IMG/VR virus record: IMGVR_UViG_3300042453_000041
Span: 1-31,819 of that record
Source: a virus
Direction: 5' to 3' (one strand)
Length of the DNA stretch: 31,819 nucleotides
The position numbers were made by a program, and so were the translations under genes. The notes under the pieces were generated by a model, which worked only from the letters and a program-made list of their open reading frames with translations, had not been told where the DNA came from and did not search any database. How positions within the stretch are numbered: position 1 is the stretch's first letter; every line of letters begins with the position of its first letter. Below, one piece after another: positions 1 to 7,494 of the stretch.

Positions 1-35
1 TCAATTACTGCCTTTTGATTCATCTTTGACCCCAT
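1..35 (-). CDS. Scaffolding protein, 5' fragment (duplicate of contig end)
   Basis: This is the start of the scaffold gene, cut by the contig edge. Position 35 here corresponds to 31754 at the other end, where the gene is complete. It is not a second gene. Confidence 0.85.
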   Translation of the reverse strand, partial: MGSKMNQKAVI

Positions 36-100
36 TCAACTCACCCACTTTAAACGGCTGGGTGGTAACCGTTGTTTTAATTGTCGCTTGTTTTTTACTG
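1..100. repeat. 100-bp direct repeat, left copy (contig closure)
   Basis: These 100 bases are identical to 31720-31819. The left copy contains the first 35 bp of the scaffold gene, the portal-scaffold gap and the last bases of portal. Joined at the repeat, portal is followed by scaffold in the order known from P22. The exact length of 100 bp and its position inside a gene suggest assembler overlap rather than a true terminal redundancy. In the gap there is a weak hairpin (AACGG at 53-57 with CCGTT at 69-73). Confidence 0.95.
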
Positions 101-2158
101 ATTCGCAACAGGTTGCACAATCTGCCCTTGCAAAATTTCTTGCACTGCCTGGGCATTGCTCATCGCCATGCTCTGTGCTGTCTCTTCAACCTTGCCCAAA
201 GTCTCTAGCGTTTGCGCCCGTTTGAGTTCTGCGCTTGCCACGGTTTCAACAGTATCAGCTCTCGCTTTTGCGGCTTTTGCCATTTCATTTTCGGCTGCGG
301 CTTGCAGATACATTGCGTTCGGGTCTTGAGGCTTGCCCTGCATTTCTGCCATGAGTTCTTCGGCCTCTTGGTCGCTTGGCTGAACAACGCCCATCCGCAG
401 TAACTTCTTGCGGAAATAAGCATTTGCATCCCCAACGCCCTCGCCTTCCATGTTCATCATCGCCATTGCAGTCAACACTTGGGCTGTCTCTGGGTCTTGG
501 GTGATCTGGAGCATCCCTGTCAAAGCCCTGACAGTAGCCGCACGTTTACTGCTAGATGATGGGCCAACATCGGCAACCACATCAAATGTGGCACTGGACA
601 GGTCATTTGCCATCACCACAGCACCAGTTTTGGTGTCAATGGTGGGTTGCATCAACTCAACCATTCCGGCCTCACCAGTAGCAGCAATGGTTTTCATCTT
701 GCGCTTGTCTTCGGTGTAGATTTCCTTTGCCATGCCAAGCCAAATCTCACCGCATCGCTTCATGCCCTTGGCAAAGTTGCTCATATAGATGAACGTCTGC
801 ATATCCACACGGGTTTGAATCATCTCAACCGCTTTGCCTGATACGCCTGAAATCATCTTGTCAGCCCCTTGTGGGTTGCCCAAAATGTCTTGCATATCTT
901 GCTCTGTGATCTGCAAAAGTGCCGCCATCGCAGGTGGGATTTGTGCCGACCTTGTGTAAGCCACAGGGCCACTGATTTGTGTGCCGCCATCAGCACCAGT
1001 TACAGGGTTGATTAGCAAATAAGGGTAATCCCGCAGATTATCTTCTGCCCACATTACTTGATGCCCAGCCACTTGCTCTGGGGTCATGATGGGCTTTTCA
1101 ATGCTGGACAAGGCTGAAATCTCGCCCAGCTTGGACAACTGCATATTCTTCAGGCGTTGGGCATCTTTCGCCAGGCGCACAGCACCCATGCAACGCTCGA
1201 TGTTATCCACAAACCACCGCTTGCCGTAGACCACCACGATGGGGATATTTTTGCCTGCAATGTAGCCTGCATCTTCCAGCACCTTGCCACCAGACATAAT
1301 GTATTTGCGAACACGCATACGCTTGATGCGCTTTTGGCGAACTTCCCTTGTGCCAACCGCCATCAGGGTTTCTTCTAAGGTCTCATCGTCTGCAAAGTCT
1401 TGGGCTGTGTAGCGTTCCTCTGTCCCGTCAATGGCTTCAAATATGCGGATGACCTCGGTTTTTTCTTCAACCTTGTAGTACTCAGCCACAAACACAACAT
1501 CAGGGGTTGCCCAATCAAACTCATACTGGTGAATGATCTTAGGCCAATCAGTTGGGTCATCGTTGTAGATTTCTTTGTAGCTTTCACGGGTCATGCTAGT
1601 GACCACAAAAGCATATTTGGCATCTGACTTATCTTGCCGCTTGGCATTCAAGTCAAAGAACACGCTTGAGTCGGCATCAAAGATTGGCTCGAATCTGATG
1701 CGCTGGCGCTCATTCTCTGGGTCTTCTTCGTCTTCGTAGACTGTCCTCAAGCGCCATGCACCAATGCCACCGCCAACAGCTTCCTCAAAGGCGTTGTCGT
1801 AAGCCTCATCAGCGACTGATGCTTGCTCGTCAGCACGATAAAGGCCATCGCAGACTTCTGCCAGTTTGTCGTTTTCAGTACCGTCTTTGCTTACATAGTC
1901 AACGGTGATGCGATTATTGCGGTATTCGTTAACGATGCGAATGACCGCCAACATGATTTTGTTGACTTCAAACTTGGGTTTGTTTTCGTACTGATCCCAC
2001 AATGGCCCTTCCCACTGAGAGCCGCACAACGAGTAAAAACGCCTATCTTGTAGGCATTGCAGACGCTCATCCCGCAGCGCAGTTTGTATATCATTGAACT
2101 GCCGCAGTGCTTCAGCGTGTAAATTTGCAAGGCGTTGGTCGTTGGGTATTCGTGCCAT
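95..2158 (-). CDS. P22-like portal protein
   Basis: Portal protein of 687 aa; P22 gp1 is about 725 aa. It is expected to form the dodecameric ring at one head vertex through which DNA is packaged and ejected. The N-terminal part (QWEGPLWDQYENKPKFEVNK and following) has the look of the P22 portal family, with the long acidic middle region and, from about residue 600, an Ala/Glu-rich helical C-terminus resembling the barrel. The start is supported by AAGGAC upstream of ATG. It lies 23 bp after terL in transcription order and, across the circular join, directly before scaffold, as in P22. Family assignment is by recognition of the sequence plus synteny. Confidence 0.93.
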   Translation of the reverse strand: MARIPNDQRLANLHAEALRQFNDIQTALRDERLQCLQDRRFYSLCGSQWEGPLWDQYENKPKFEVNKIMLAVIRIVNEYRNNRITVDYVSKDGTENDKLAEVCDGLYRADEQASVADEAYDNAFEEAVGGGIGAWRLRTVYEDEEDPENERQRIRFEPIFDADSSVFFDLNAKRQDKSDAKYAFVVTSMTRESYKEIYNDDPTDWPKIIHQYEFDWATPDVVFVAEYYKVEEKTEVIRIFEAIDGTEERYTAQDFADDETLEETLMAVGTREVRQKRIKRMRVRKYIMSGGKVLEDAGYIAGKNIPIVVVYGKRWFVDNIERCMGAVRLAKDAQRLKNMQLSKLGEISALSSIEKPIMTPEQVAGHQVMWAEDNLRDYPYLLINPVTGADGGTQISGPVAYTRSAQIPPAMAALLQITEQDMQDILGNPQGADKMISGVSGKAVEMIQTRVDMQTFIYMSNFAKGMKRCGEIWLGMAKEIYTEDKRKMKTIAATGEAGMVELMQPTIDTKTGAVVMANDLSSATFDVVADVGPSSSSKRAATVRALTGMLQITQDPETAQVLTAMAMMNMEGEGVGDANAYFRKKLLRMGVVQPSDQEAEELMAEMQGKPQDPNAMYLQAAAENEMAKAAKARADTVETVASAELKRAQTLETLGKVEETAQSMAMSNAQAVQEILQGQIVQPVANQ

Positions 2159-2181
2159 ATTTGTCCTTTTGGGGCGATTAT

Positions 2182-3405
2182 CTACCAGCGTTTGACATTG
2201 GGCAATGGTGTAAATGTAGCCGATTTTGTGACCGCTGACCGCCTGATGCCCTCACACGCATATCGCAAAGCATCAATAACGTGGTTCTTTTTGTCCTCAA
2301 GCATGGGCAGAATTCTGCCTGTCAATGGGTCTGATTTATAACTGTACAGGCTCAACTCGTCAATTGTGTGGATGCAACGAGGGTGAACAACAATGTCGTA
2401 GTTCTTCAAAAACTCGATGCCTTCCTCTACCGACTTTGGCCCTTTGATTGCAGTCATGATCTTTGGGAAACCGTTGCGCTTCATGTGGCTGATGGTTTCC
2501 GGCCTTGCTGAGTCTGCCACGATAGGCCATTTCTCAGCCTCTGGAACTTGCATGAATAACTCAGGGGTGTTGATAATCTCACAGCCCACCATATAGGCTT
2601 CATAATCAATGTACAGAGTGCGCCCAATAATGTGGCAACGCACCAAAACTGTCGGGTCAACTGAAAAGCCCCAATCAGCCCCAAGACGATGGATTGCATC
2701 TGGCGGTGCATCAAAGTCGTCAATTTTCCAGTTCTTGAATACCTTGCTGTTGCTGTTTTGCAGGTATTGACCCATCCAAACGTGTTGGTATTTGTCAGGG
2801 TCTCTGCGCTTGTCATATTCCATTTCGTCTTTTAAGACTTGTGGAAACCACGGGTTATCGCCAAAGTTGACCTTGATTACTGCTGCATCCTTTGGCGGCT
2901 CTGGCCCACGCAATAGAAAATCCACAGGGTCTGACTGCTGCCTTGGATTCCATGTAAACCATAACTCGCTGTTTGGCTTGCGGATTGTTGGTCTTAGCAA
3001 GTCCAGGCTAGTCTGACTCAGACTTTGGGCTTCCTCAACCCAAGCGCAGTCATAGCCTTCTAGCGACTTAATGCTATCGGCTGTATGGTTTTGCATACCT
3101 TGAAAAATAATCGCCCCATCGCCCTTTTTGGACTTGATGACCGAATCTTGGACTTCAAAGTATGCGCCAGCGTTCATGGCCTCGATCTTGGTCTCTAGTA
3201 GGCGCTTGACAGATTGATTCAGGGATTTCTGGATTTCACGCACACAAACGCTTCTGCGCTTCTGATCCATGATGTGCATTTCAATCATCAACTCTGCAAA
3301 CATATGGGATTTGCCAGAGCCTCGACCACCCCAAGCGCCTTTGTAACGTTTGCCTTCTAATAGTGGAAGCGCCCACTGTGGTGTCTCAATTTGCAAAGTT
3401 GTCAT
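2182..3405 (-). CDS. terL: Terminase large subunit
   Basis: Packaging motor of 407 aa with an N-terminal ATPase and a C-terminal RNase H-like nuclease. Walker A is GGRGSGKS at residues 26-33. Walker B is YDCAWVEEA, with the catalytic Glu at about 124-125, and the coupling motif is LWFTWNP. The nuclease domain shows acidic clusters in LGADWGFSVDPT, VADSARPE and KNHVIDALRYA, as expected for the metal-binding aspartates of the Terminase_3 family. The start overlaps the terS stop (ATGA), so translation is probably coupled; no strong ribosome site of its own is visible. P22-type synteny suggests headful packaging, but that is inferred. Confidence 0.96.
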   Translation of the reverse strand: MTTLQIETPQWALPLLEGKRYKGAWGGRGSGKSHMFAELMIEMHIMDQKRRSVCVREIQKSLNQSVKRLLETKIEAMNAGAYFEVQDSVIKSKKGDGAIIFQGMQNHTADSIKSLEGYDCAWVEEAQSLSQTSLDLLRPTIRKPNSELWFTWNPRQQSDPVDFLLRGPEPPKDAAVIKVNFGDNPWFPQVLKDEMEYDKRRDPDKYQHVWMGQYLQNSNSKVFKNWKIDDFDAPPDAIHRLGADWGFSVDPTVLVRCHIIGRTLYIDYEAYMVGCEIINTPELFMQVPEAEKWPIVADSARPETISHMKRNGFPKIMTAIKGPKSVEEGIEFLKNYDIVVHPRCIHTIDELSLYSYKSDPLTGRILPMLEDKKNHVIDALRYACEGIRRSAVTKSATFTPLPNVKRW

Positions 3406-3830
3406 TTAACAACAACACGTTCAATGCGCTGAATGAAAGGGCTGGCAGGGTCACCAGACAATTCAAGTTTGTCACCGTAGCGTTTCGGGGCTAGTTTAGA
3501 CAATAGCCACTTGCGAGTATCAACCTGAAGCCGTTGCTTCTGAACCGCCATCCAATCCTTCTTGCCATCGTTTGTAGTTCCAACGTCTTGGTCAGCAATC
3601 TGCATGGTTTCATGGGCGATTCGCTCAATCAGGTCTTCTCTGGCTCGTGCGTATCTCTCCGCTAACTTAGGGTCAGCATCCAGCCATCGCATAAAAGTGC
3701 TGTTTGCCACTCCTGCCTTTTGACACGCTTTAAAGCAACTTAGGCCATCGGTGGACATTCCATCTAAAACCTTTTGGCTTATCTTGTCCTTGTCTTCTGG
3801 TTTGAACTTTGGATTTTTTTGTGTTGCCAT
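3402..3830 (-). CDS. terS: Terminase small subunit
   Basis: DNA-recognition subunit of the terminase, 142 aa. The N-terminal half has a helix-turn-helix look (CFKACQKAGVANSTFMRWLD), followed by a helical oligomerisation region ending SKLAPKRYGDKLEL, typical of Sf6-like small terminases. The chosen ATG is preceded by GGAGG with 7-nt spacing. A longer in-frame start 63 bp upstream would run into the terminator region and has no ribosome site. The gene overlaps terL by 4 bp. The pac or cos site was not located. Confidence 0.88.
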   Translation of the reverse strand: MATQKNPKFKPEDKDKISQKVLDGMSTDGLSCFKACQKAGVANSTFMRWLDADPKLAERYARAREDLIERIAHETMQIADQDVGTTNDGKKDWMAVQKQRLQVDTRKWLLSKLAPKRYGDKLELSGDPASPFIQRIERVVVK

Positions 3831-3877
3831 TTTGTAACCTCCGCGAAAGGTTTGTTTCTGCGATTCTGTAATTCTAC

Positions 3878-3901
3878 AAAAAAATGGGAGCATCAGCCCC
3901 C
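3878..3901 (-). terminator. Rho-independent terminator upstream of terS
   Basis: On the minus strand GGGGGC-TGAT-GCTCCC forms a 6-bp stem (one G-T wobble) followed by A and seven T. It lies between the YbcO-like gene and terS and would separate the replication/nin-like genes from the late genes. Late transcription then needs antitermination or a promoter in the ~47 bp downstream; a TAGAAT element exists there, but no convincing -35. Confidence 0.75.
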
Positions 3902-3932
3902 AAAAGCTGGCAACTGCATTTTGTCAGCGTAC

Positions 3933-4259
3933 TCATTTTGCAATGTCCGGTATAGGAATGTCAACAGGCCATTGGTTTGTGTCCACTAACAATTGAACTG
4001 TTTTGAAGTGGGCAATGTTCCATGCTTGCTGTCTTTCAGCCTTTGACCACTTTGCACCTTGGTCGATGTCATAGTGGCAAGTTTGGCATAAAGCCGCCAC
4101 TAGATTGTCATCGGCTTTGATTCCTCTGCCCTTGCCACCACCCCAATTGCTATGTGCTGCTTGAATTCCATGTTCTGTTCCACAAAGCTGACAGGATAGA
4201 GCCGCCACTAATTTTAGCAGTTTCTGGCTTCTCACATACTTGTGTTTCGGGTATTGCAT
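3933..4259 (-). CDS. YbcO/DUF1364-like putative zinc nuclease
   Basis: A 108-aa protein with two Cys pairs (CQLCG and CQTCHYDIDQG) around an AHSNWGGGKGRG loop. This is the layout of the YbcO/DUF1364 family found in lambdoid nin regions, often near RusA, and regarded as HNH-like putative nucleases. The start overlaps the preceding zinc-ribbon gene by about 110 bp. The sequence before the first CxxC matches the family's short helical lead-in, so the start cannot move far downstream; a GTG at codon 9 is the only close alternative. The ribosome site is weak. An HNH-type protein next to terminase can also act in packaging in other phages, so that role is possible. Confidence 0.7.
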   Translation of the reverse strand: MQYPKHKYVRSQKLLKLVAALSCQLCGTEHGIQAAHSNWGGGKGRGIKADDNLVAALCQTCHYDIDQGAKWSKAERQQAWNIAHFKTVQLLVDTNQWPVDIPIPDIAK

Positions 4260-4377
4260 ATTCTTTGGTGTAAAACTTGTGGTTGTTTTCGCACTGGCGC
4301 TTACGGCTTACAAATTCGGGGTTTGATCGGGTATCTAAAACCTTGAGGGTTTCAGAGCCACAGCGGGGACACATCAT
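4150..4377 (-). CDS. NrdR-like zinc-ribbon protein
   Basis: A 75-aa protein. The first 40 residues form a zinc-ribbon-like unit (MMCPRCGSETLKVLDTRSNP, then RQCENNHKFYTKE) similar to the N-terminal ribbon of NrdR, without the ATP-cone. The fourth zinc ligand may be His rather than Cys. The ATG overlaps the stop of the previous gene (ATGA), which supports translation. The last third overlaps the YbcO-like gene in another frame and looks low in information. Likely nucleic-acid binding; no specific role can be given. Confidence 0.65.
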   Translation of the reverse strand: MMCPRCGSETLKVLDTRSNPEFVSRKRQCENNHKFYTKEYAIPETQVCEKPETAKISGGSILSALWNRTWNSSST

Positions 4378-4667
4378 GCTTGTCCCCTTGCTCGGATGGC
4401 GGCATCAACTTCGGATTCGCTTAAAACAGCCCATCGTTTTTGTTGAGTGTTGCGGCACAGCCTGCGATAGGTGTCGTGGTCTGTTTTTGCAATGTCATCA
4501 GCCGTGTCGATGTCATCTAACAGCATCCAAAGTTTTAAAGATTTCTCACGCTCATGCTGTGCTACTAGCTTGGCAAAGCGTTCAAGCCAAAGCAAATCTT
4601 TTTCTTGAGCCAATTCAATAAATGAACCAGCCTGTCGGCCCATCTGCATAAGTTCTTCTCTAGTCAT
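4374..4667 (-). CDS. Hypothetical protein (nin-like block)
   Basis: A 97-aa protein, mostly helical and charged, with an ERFAKLVAQHEREK segment often seen in small phage proteins of unknown function. The start lies inside the repeated motif AAGGGGATTGAAACATGA, which carries the ribosome site. It overlaps the upstream gene by 8 bp and the downstream zinc-ribbon gene by ATGA. No catalytic motif, signal peptide or membrane segment is visible. Confidence 0.7.
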   Translation of the reverse strand: MTREELMQMGRQAGSFIELAQEKDLLWLERFAKLVAQHEREKSLKLWMLLDDIDTADDIAKTDHDTYRRLCRNTQQKRWAVLSESEVDAAIRARGQA

Positions 4668-4911
4668 GTTTCAATCCCCTTTCTGTTTCTATTGTCACGA
4701 CACCATGAATCGCAGTCATCAATTGATAACCCCCAAATTTGCCATGCAACATATCGGCAAACTTCTCATGAAATCCCCTTGATAACTTGTCTGTGAATTC
4801 TTTAATTGCTTCAACTTGAATCATTTTTGATGTTTTTATTGTCAGAAAATATTGAATTTCATCCTCGTTTACAGGGCAAATTGCATTAAATTTGATTTTG
4901 TAAGTGTTCAC
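4660..4911 (-). CDS. Hypothetical protein
   Basis: An 83-aa protein of unknown function with a mixed alpha/beta look (VNTYKIKFNAICPVNEDEIQ at the start). A GTG start is preferred because it overlaps the upstream stop as GTGA and has AGGA about 8 bases before it. An in-frame ATG at 4950 would give 96 aa but has no ribosome site and lies deep in the upstream gene. The C-terminus overlaps the next gene by 8 bp. Confidence 0.6.
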   Translation of the reverse strand: MNTYKIKFNAICPVNEDEIQYFLTIKTSKMIQVEAIKEFTDKLSRGFHEKFADMLHGKFGGYQLMTAIHGVVTIETERGLKHD

Positions 4912-5648
4912 AACAATGATTCCTGTTCCATAGGTTGATAAAAGTTCCATTGAGATGGTGCGTTATGCGCTTCAATCCTTGACCGCATGACTTGCGCCCT
5001 GGCTTCTTTGGTCGGTGGTGGGTAATTGCCATGCTTCCAATTGACATCAATGCCCACATTTCTGCCAATGTTGGTGCTGTCAGCTGATGCAAATGGCAGT
5101 TTTGTAAAGATTGCAGGGTCTAACATTCTCAAACCATGCAGTTTGCAAGAGGGTCTGCCCATGTCATCACAAATCACACGCATGGCTTGCCCCATCTTTA
5201 TCCACCAGTTCTGTGTTCCAACTGTGGAAAACTCGCCTGAACTGCCAATGCAAACCCTGACATATGTGTTTGCCAGTTGTTCAAGACGCTCAAGGGATTC
5301 GTGCATATGCCAAACTGGTGCGCCAAACCATGTCGGCAAAGGGCAATCTCTAAGCAAAACATCGTTGTCTGCCTCGTTTCCATCAATCACATCAGGGATA
5401 ACTGCAAAGTCACACGATGGGACTTTCTTCAGATTTAGCGCCCAATCGTAAAAGGGCTGCCAATCTGTAATTGGCTTACCTGATCGCCAGGCTGAAAACG
5501 CCCCGTTATCTATTGCAAAAGACTGAGCCACCTCAATGGCTGTGGATAACTGATCTGAATGGGCAAACGAAACAAACGCATGACCATTTTCAATGGCTTT
5601 GACTGCAACTGTTGCAGGGGTAATTGGTAAGCCGTGATAGTGAATCAT
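4908..5648 (-). CDS. TGT/DpdA-like domain protein (putative base modification)
   Basis: A 246-aa protein. Conserved-looking blocks are SFAIDNGAFSAWRSGKPITD, FAVIPDVIDGNEADND, WHMHESLERL, RVCIGSSGEFSTVGT and LHGLRMLDP...PFASADSTNIGRN. The order of Asp, GSSG and HGL motifs followed by a D-S-T block resembles the tRNA-guanine transglycosylase fold, and in particular short phage relatives of DpdA, which inserts 7-deazaguanine precursors into DNA. It is much shorter than a full TGT (about 370 aa). No preQ0-synthesis genes are visible, so the substrate would have to come from the host. The start carries the AAGGGGATTGAGACATGA motif and overlaps ninB (ATGA). The fold assignment comes from memory of the motifs and needs a profile search. 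Confidence 0.5.
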   Translation of the reverse strand: MIHYHGLPITPATVAVKAIENGHAFVSFAHSDQLSTAIEVAQSFAIDNGAFSAWRSGKPITDWQPFYDWALNLKKVPSCDFAVIPDVIDGNEADNDVLLRDCPLPTWFGAPVWHMHESLERLEQLANTYVRVCIGSSGEFSTVGTQNWWIKMGQAMRVICDDMGRPSCKLHGLRMLDPAIFTKLPFASADSTNIGRNVGIDVNWKHGNYPPPTKEARAQVMRSRIEAHNAPSQWNFYQPMEQESLL

Positions 5649-6046
5649 GTCTCAATCCCCTTGTCTGCCATCCATGCCAAGAGCCATTCAATGAACTCTG
5701 AGCCTTCTTCTTTTGTGAATTTGTGGCTTTGGAGGCCAAGCTGGACAACTCTTTGCCCGTCTAGGCTTGGTGCAATCTTGCCGATCTTGCGACCAGTTTC
5801 ATGCGCCCAGGCATCGATGAGCAATCTTTTCCAATCCTCTGCTGTCCATTCTGACCCTGCCGCCTTCATTTGTTTGGCAACCATGTCAATCAGGGCGTGA
5901 AACATATCGTTCTGATCTGTGCTTCGGGTGGCTTTCTTGACCTCTAAGCGCAGTTGTTTGCCCGCTTGTAAGGTTTCTTTAATCTTGGGCCATAAGTCTT
6001 TCAGGACTGTGTGGGCTTGTTGGCTGTTGTGTAGGGTAATAATCAT
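5645..6046 (-). CDS. ninB: NinB-like recombination protein
   Basis: A 133-aa protein matching the NinB (lambda Orf) family. The core is LEVKKATRSTDQNDMFHALI, followed by the helical C-terminal part with WTAEDWKRLLIDAWAHETGR. Lambda Orf binds single-stranded DNA and helps load recombinase onto SSB-coated strands. Length is close to the family norm (about 145 aa). The ribosome site is GGAGATTAA before ATG. Neighbours RusA and the zinc proteins fit a lambdoid nin-like block. Confidence 0.88.
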   Translation of the reverse strand: MIITLHNSQQAHTVLKDLWPKIKETLQAGKQLRLEVKKATRSTDQNDMFHALIDMVAKQMKAAGSEWTAEDWKRLLIDAWAHETGRKIGKIAPSLDGQRVVQLGLQSHKFTKEEGSEFIEWLLAWMADKGIET

Positions 6047-6902
6047 TTAATCTCCACAAAAACAGGAAATGCCTTCTTCATTGGCATCAAACATATCGGT
6101 TTGCTCTGTTGAATATTTAAGCATTTGTGCATAATTTGGTCGGTCAATTGCAAAGTATTTGCCATCTCCATGACATCTTTTAGCAGCCTCTTCCTCTTGT
6201 TTTAACCACCACAATGCTCTTTCTGGCTTTTCAGTTATCAGGCTAAGAATCTGAGATTTAGGTTTCAACATACATAAATCACAGTTTCCATGCATTGTTT
6301 TGCCATTTATGTTGGGCAATCCCAAATCAAATGGCTGGCTGTTCCAGAAGTTTCCAACTTCCTTTGACGAAACGTTGCCAGGCACAAGTGGCATACAAAC
6401 TGTTTCATGTTTGTTTTCTGGGTGCGGATTTGCCCGAAATTTAGCTACACGCCTTGGTTCATCTGCTCTTATCCCAATAAATGAATCCCACTCTGTCCAG
6501 CCCAAAGACCTCAAATATCGGTGCATCGTTCTAGTTTTCATTTGACTTGAACAATATCTGGCTCTTCCGTTGGGCAAAGATGGCTGAAACCAATTGATTA
6601 CCGCCTCAAAAGGTTCACCTTTTCTACTGGCAGTTTCAAAATTAACAACACGAAAAATTTTCTTGTCGTTTTCAACGGCAAATTCCAGCCAAGTAATTTC
6701 TACTTTCCAATGTTTGGAGCAGTCATTTACAAATTGCAAGGTAGCCTCCTCTTCTTTGCCTGTGTTGCAAAAAATAACCTTTGCTTCGTTTGGCAGTTGC
6801 CCCCCCCCCATTTTGTAATACTTTGTGCAACATATATGCACTTGTTCTTCCACCTGAAAAACTAATGCAAGTTGGGCTGTCAATTTCAAATGGATTGCTC
6901 AT
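6047..6902 (-). pseudogene. PAPS-reductase-like PP-loop protein, frame broken at a G10 tract
   Basis: The gene starts at 6902, where ATG overlaps the rusA stop (ATGA). The first 31 codons encode the PP-loop signature CISFSGGRTSAYM. The frame is then lost at ten consecutive G (6800-6809). The rest reads on in the +1 frame: VIFCNTGKEEEATL, RYCSSQMKTRTMHRYL, IGIRADEPRR and a Cys-rich C-terminus (HGNCDLCMLK, CFCGD). Nine G would restore one protein of about 284 aa. The family is the phosphoadenosine phosphosulfate reductase/PP-loop group common in phages, which also includes DndC; its phage role is unsettled. The break may be a sequencing error, phase variation or slippage. An open frame from 6889 lacks the true N-terminus and does not encode the PP-loop. 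Confidence 0.85.
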
Positions 6903-7318
6903 GCTTGCCTCACTACAACTTCAACCTTTGCCACTTCGCCATAAACCTTTGTGCTGTGGATGGATGTGATTTGAGAGTCGTTTTCAAACACGATTTTGTC
7001 CATGCCATCGATCACGCTCTTAATCACATTGTCCAAGTCGGGCTTTTTGGTGTGTTTCTCAGAATTGCTTAAACAAGCCTCAGTGCGTTTTTTTGAGTAT
7101 GAGGCGGGAACAGGAAAGGTGACATAAATAAACGCCTCTAATGCCCCTTCTAGCGGTTCTGATGCGCCCATTGCCGCTTTTGCCATCATCCCAACGTCTG
7201 ATTCATAGTTCTTGGTCTTTTCTGGGGTGTAAGCAACGGGGAATTTGCCCCTTGTAGAAAACCTTGGTCTGCCCTTTGGTACAGGCTCGCCATAAATCGT
7301 GAACATGATCTGCATCAT
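6899..7318 (-). CDS. rusA: RusA-like Holliday junction resolvase
   Basis: A 139-aa endonuclease of the RusA family, close to the usual 120-140 aa. The signature KKPDLDNVIKSVIDGMD holds Asp94, Asp96 and Lys100, with a further Asp114 in FENDSQ; these correspond to the metal-binding and catalytic positions of RusA. The N-terminus (FTIYGEPVPKGRPR) is also typical. It resolves four-way junctions made during replication and recombination, which fits the ERF and exonuclease genes of the rightward operon. It overlaps both neighbours by ATGA. Confidence 0.93.
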   Translation of the reverse strand: MMQIMFTIYGEPVPKGRPRFSTRGKFPVAYTPEKTKNYESDVGMMAKAAMGASEPLEGALEAFIYVTFPVPASYSKKRTEACLSNSEKHTKKPDLDNVIKSVIDGMDKIVFENDSQITSIHSTKVYGEVAKVEVVVRQA

Positions 7319-7494
7319 TTTTTGTCTTTCTGTTCATTCATGCGTCTTTTCAAGTCATCAGCAGCCGCTTGGCCTCGCCTCTTGGCAATGTCCATCAGGG
7401 TTTGTTGCCACCAGTATTGGGCTTCTCCCCTGCCCTCCTCCAAGACTTTCTTTCGATAACGCCTGATCCATTCTTGGGCTTCTGTGTTCCTCAT
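7315..7494 (-). CDS. Small helical phage protein
   Basis: A 59-aa helical protein (EAQEWIRRYRKKVLEEGRGE, then WWQQTLMDIAKRRGQAAADD) resembling short proteins found next to rusA in many phages; function unknown. Its stop overlaps the rusA start (ATGA). The ATG at 7494 has AGGAG only 3-4 bases upstream. The frame stays open to an ATG at 7584, but that longer start lies 10 bases inside the preceding gene and the extra N-terminus looks unlike protein. It overlaps the next entry by 137 bp in another frame; both seem to code. Confidence 0.6.
   Translation of the reverse strand: MRNTEAQEWIRRYRKKVLEEGRGEAQYWWQQTLMDIAKRRGQAAADDLKRRMNEQKDKK

Noticed and set aside
1-100. Repeat at both contig ends as phage terminal repeat or att sites
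   Set aside because: Exactly 100 bp, located inside the scaffold gene and the portal-scaffold gap, with no integrase in the genome; assembly overlap on a circular molecule explains it better.
5026-5451. Open frame of 141 aa on the + strand
   Set aside because: Fully antisense to the TGT/DpdA-like gene, with no ribosome site or operon partner on that strand.
6047-6889. 280-aa open frame as the true start of the PAPS-reductase-like gene
   Set aside because: Its first 25 residues are the PP-loop region read in the wrong frame; the coupled ATG at 6902 encodes the real signature.
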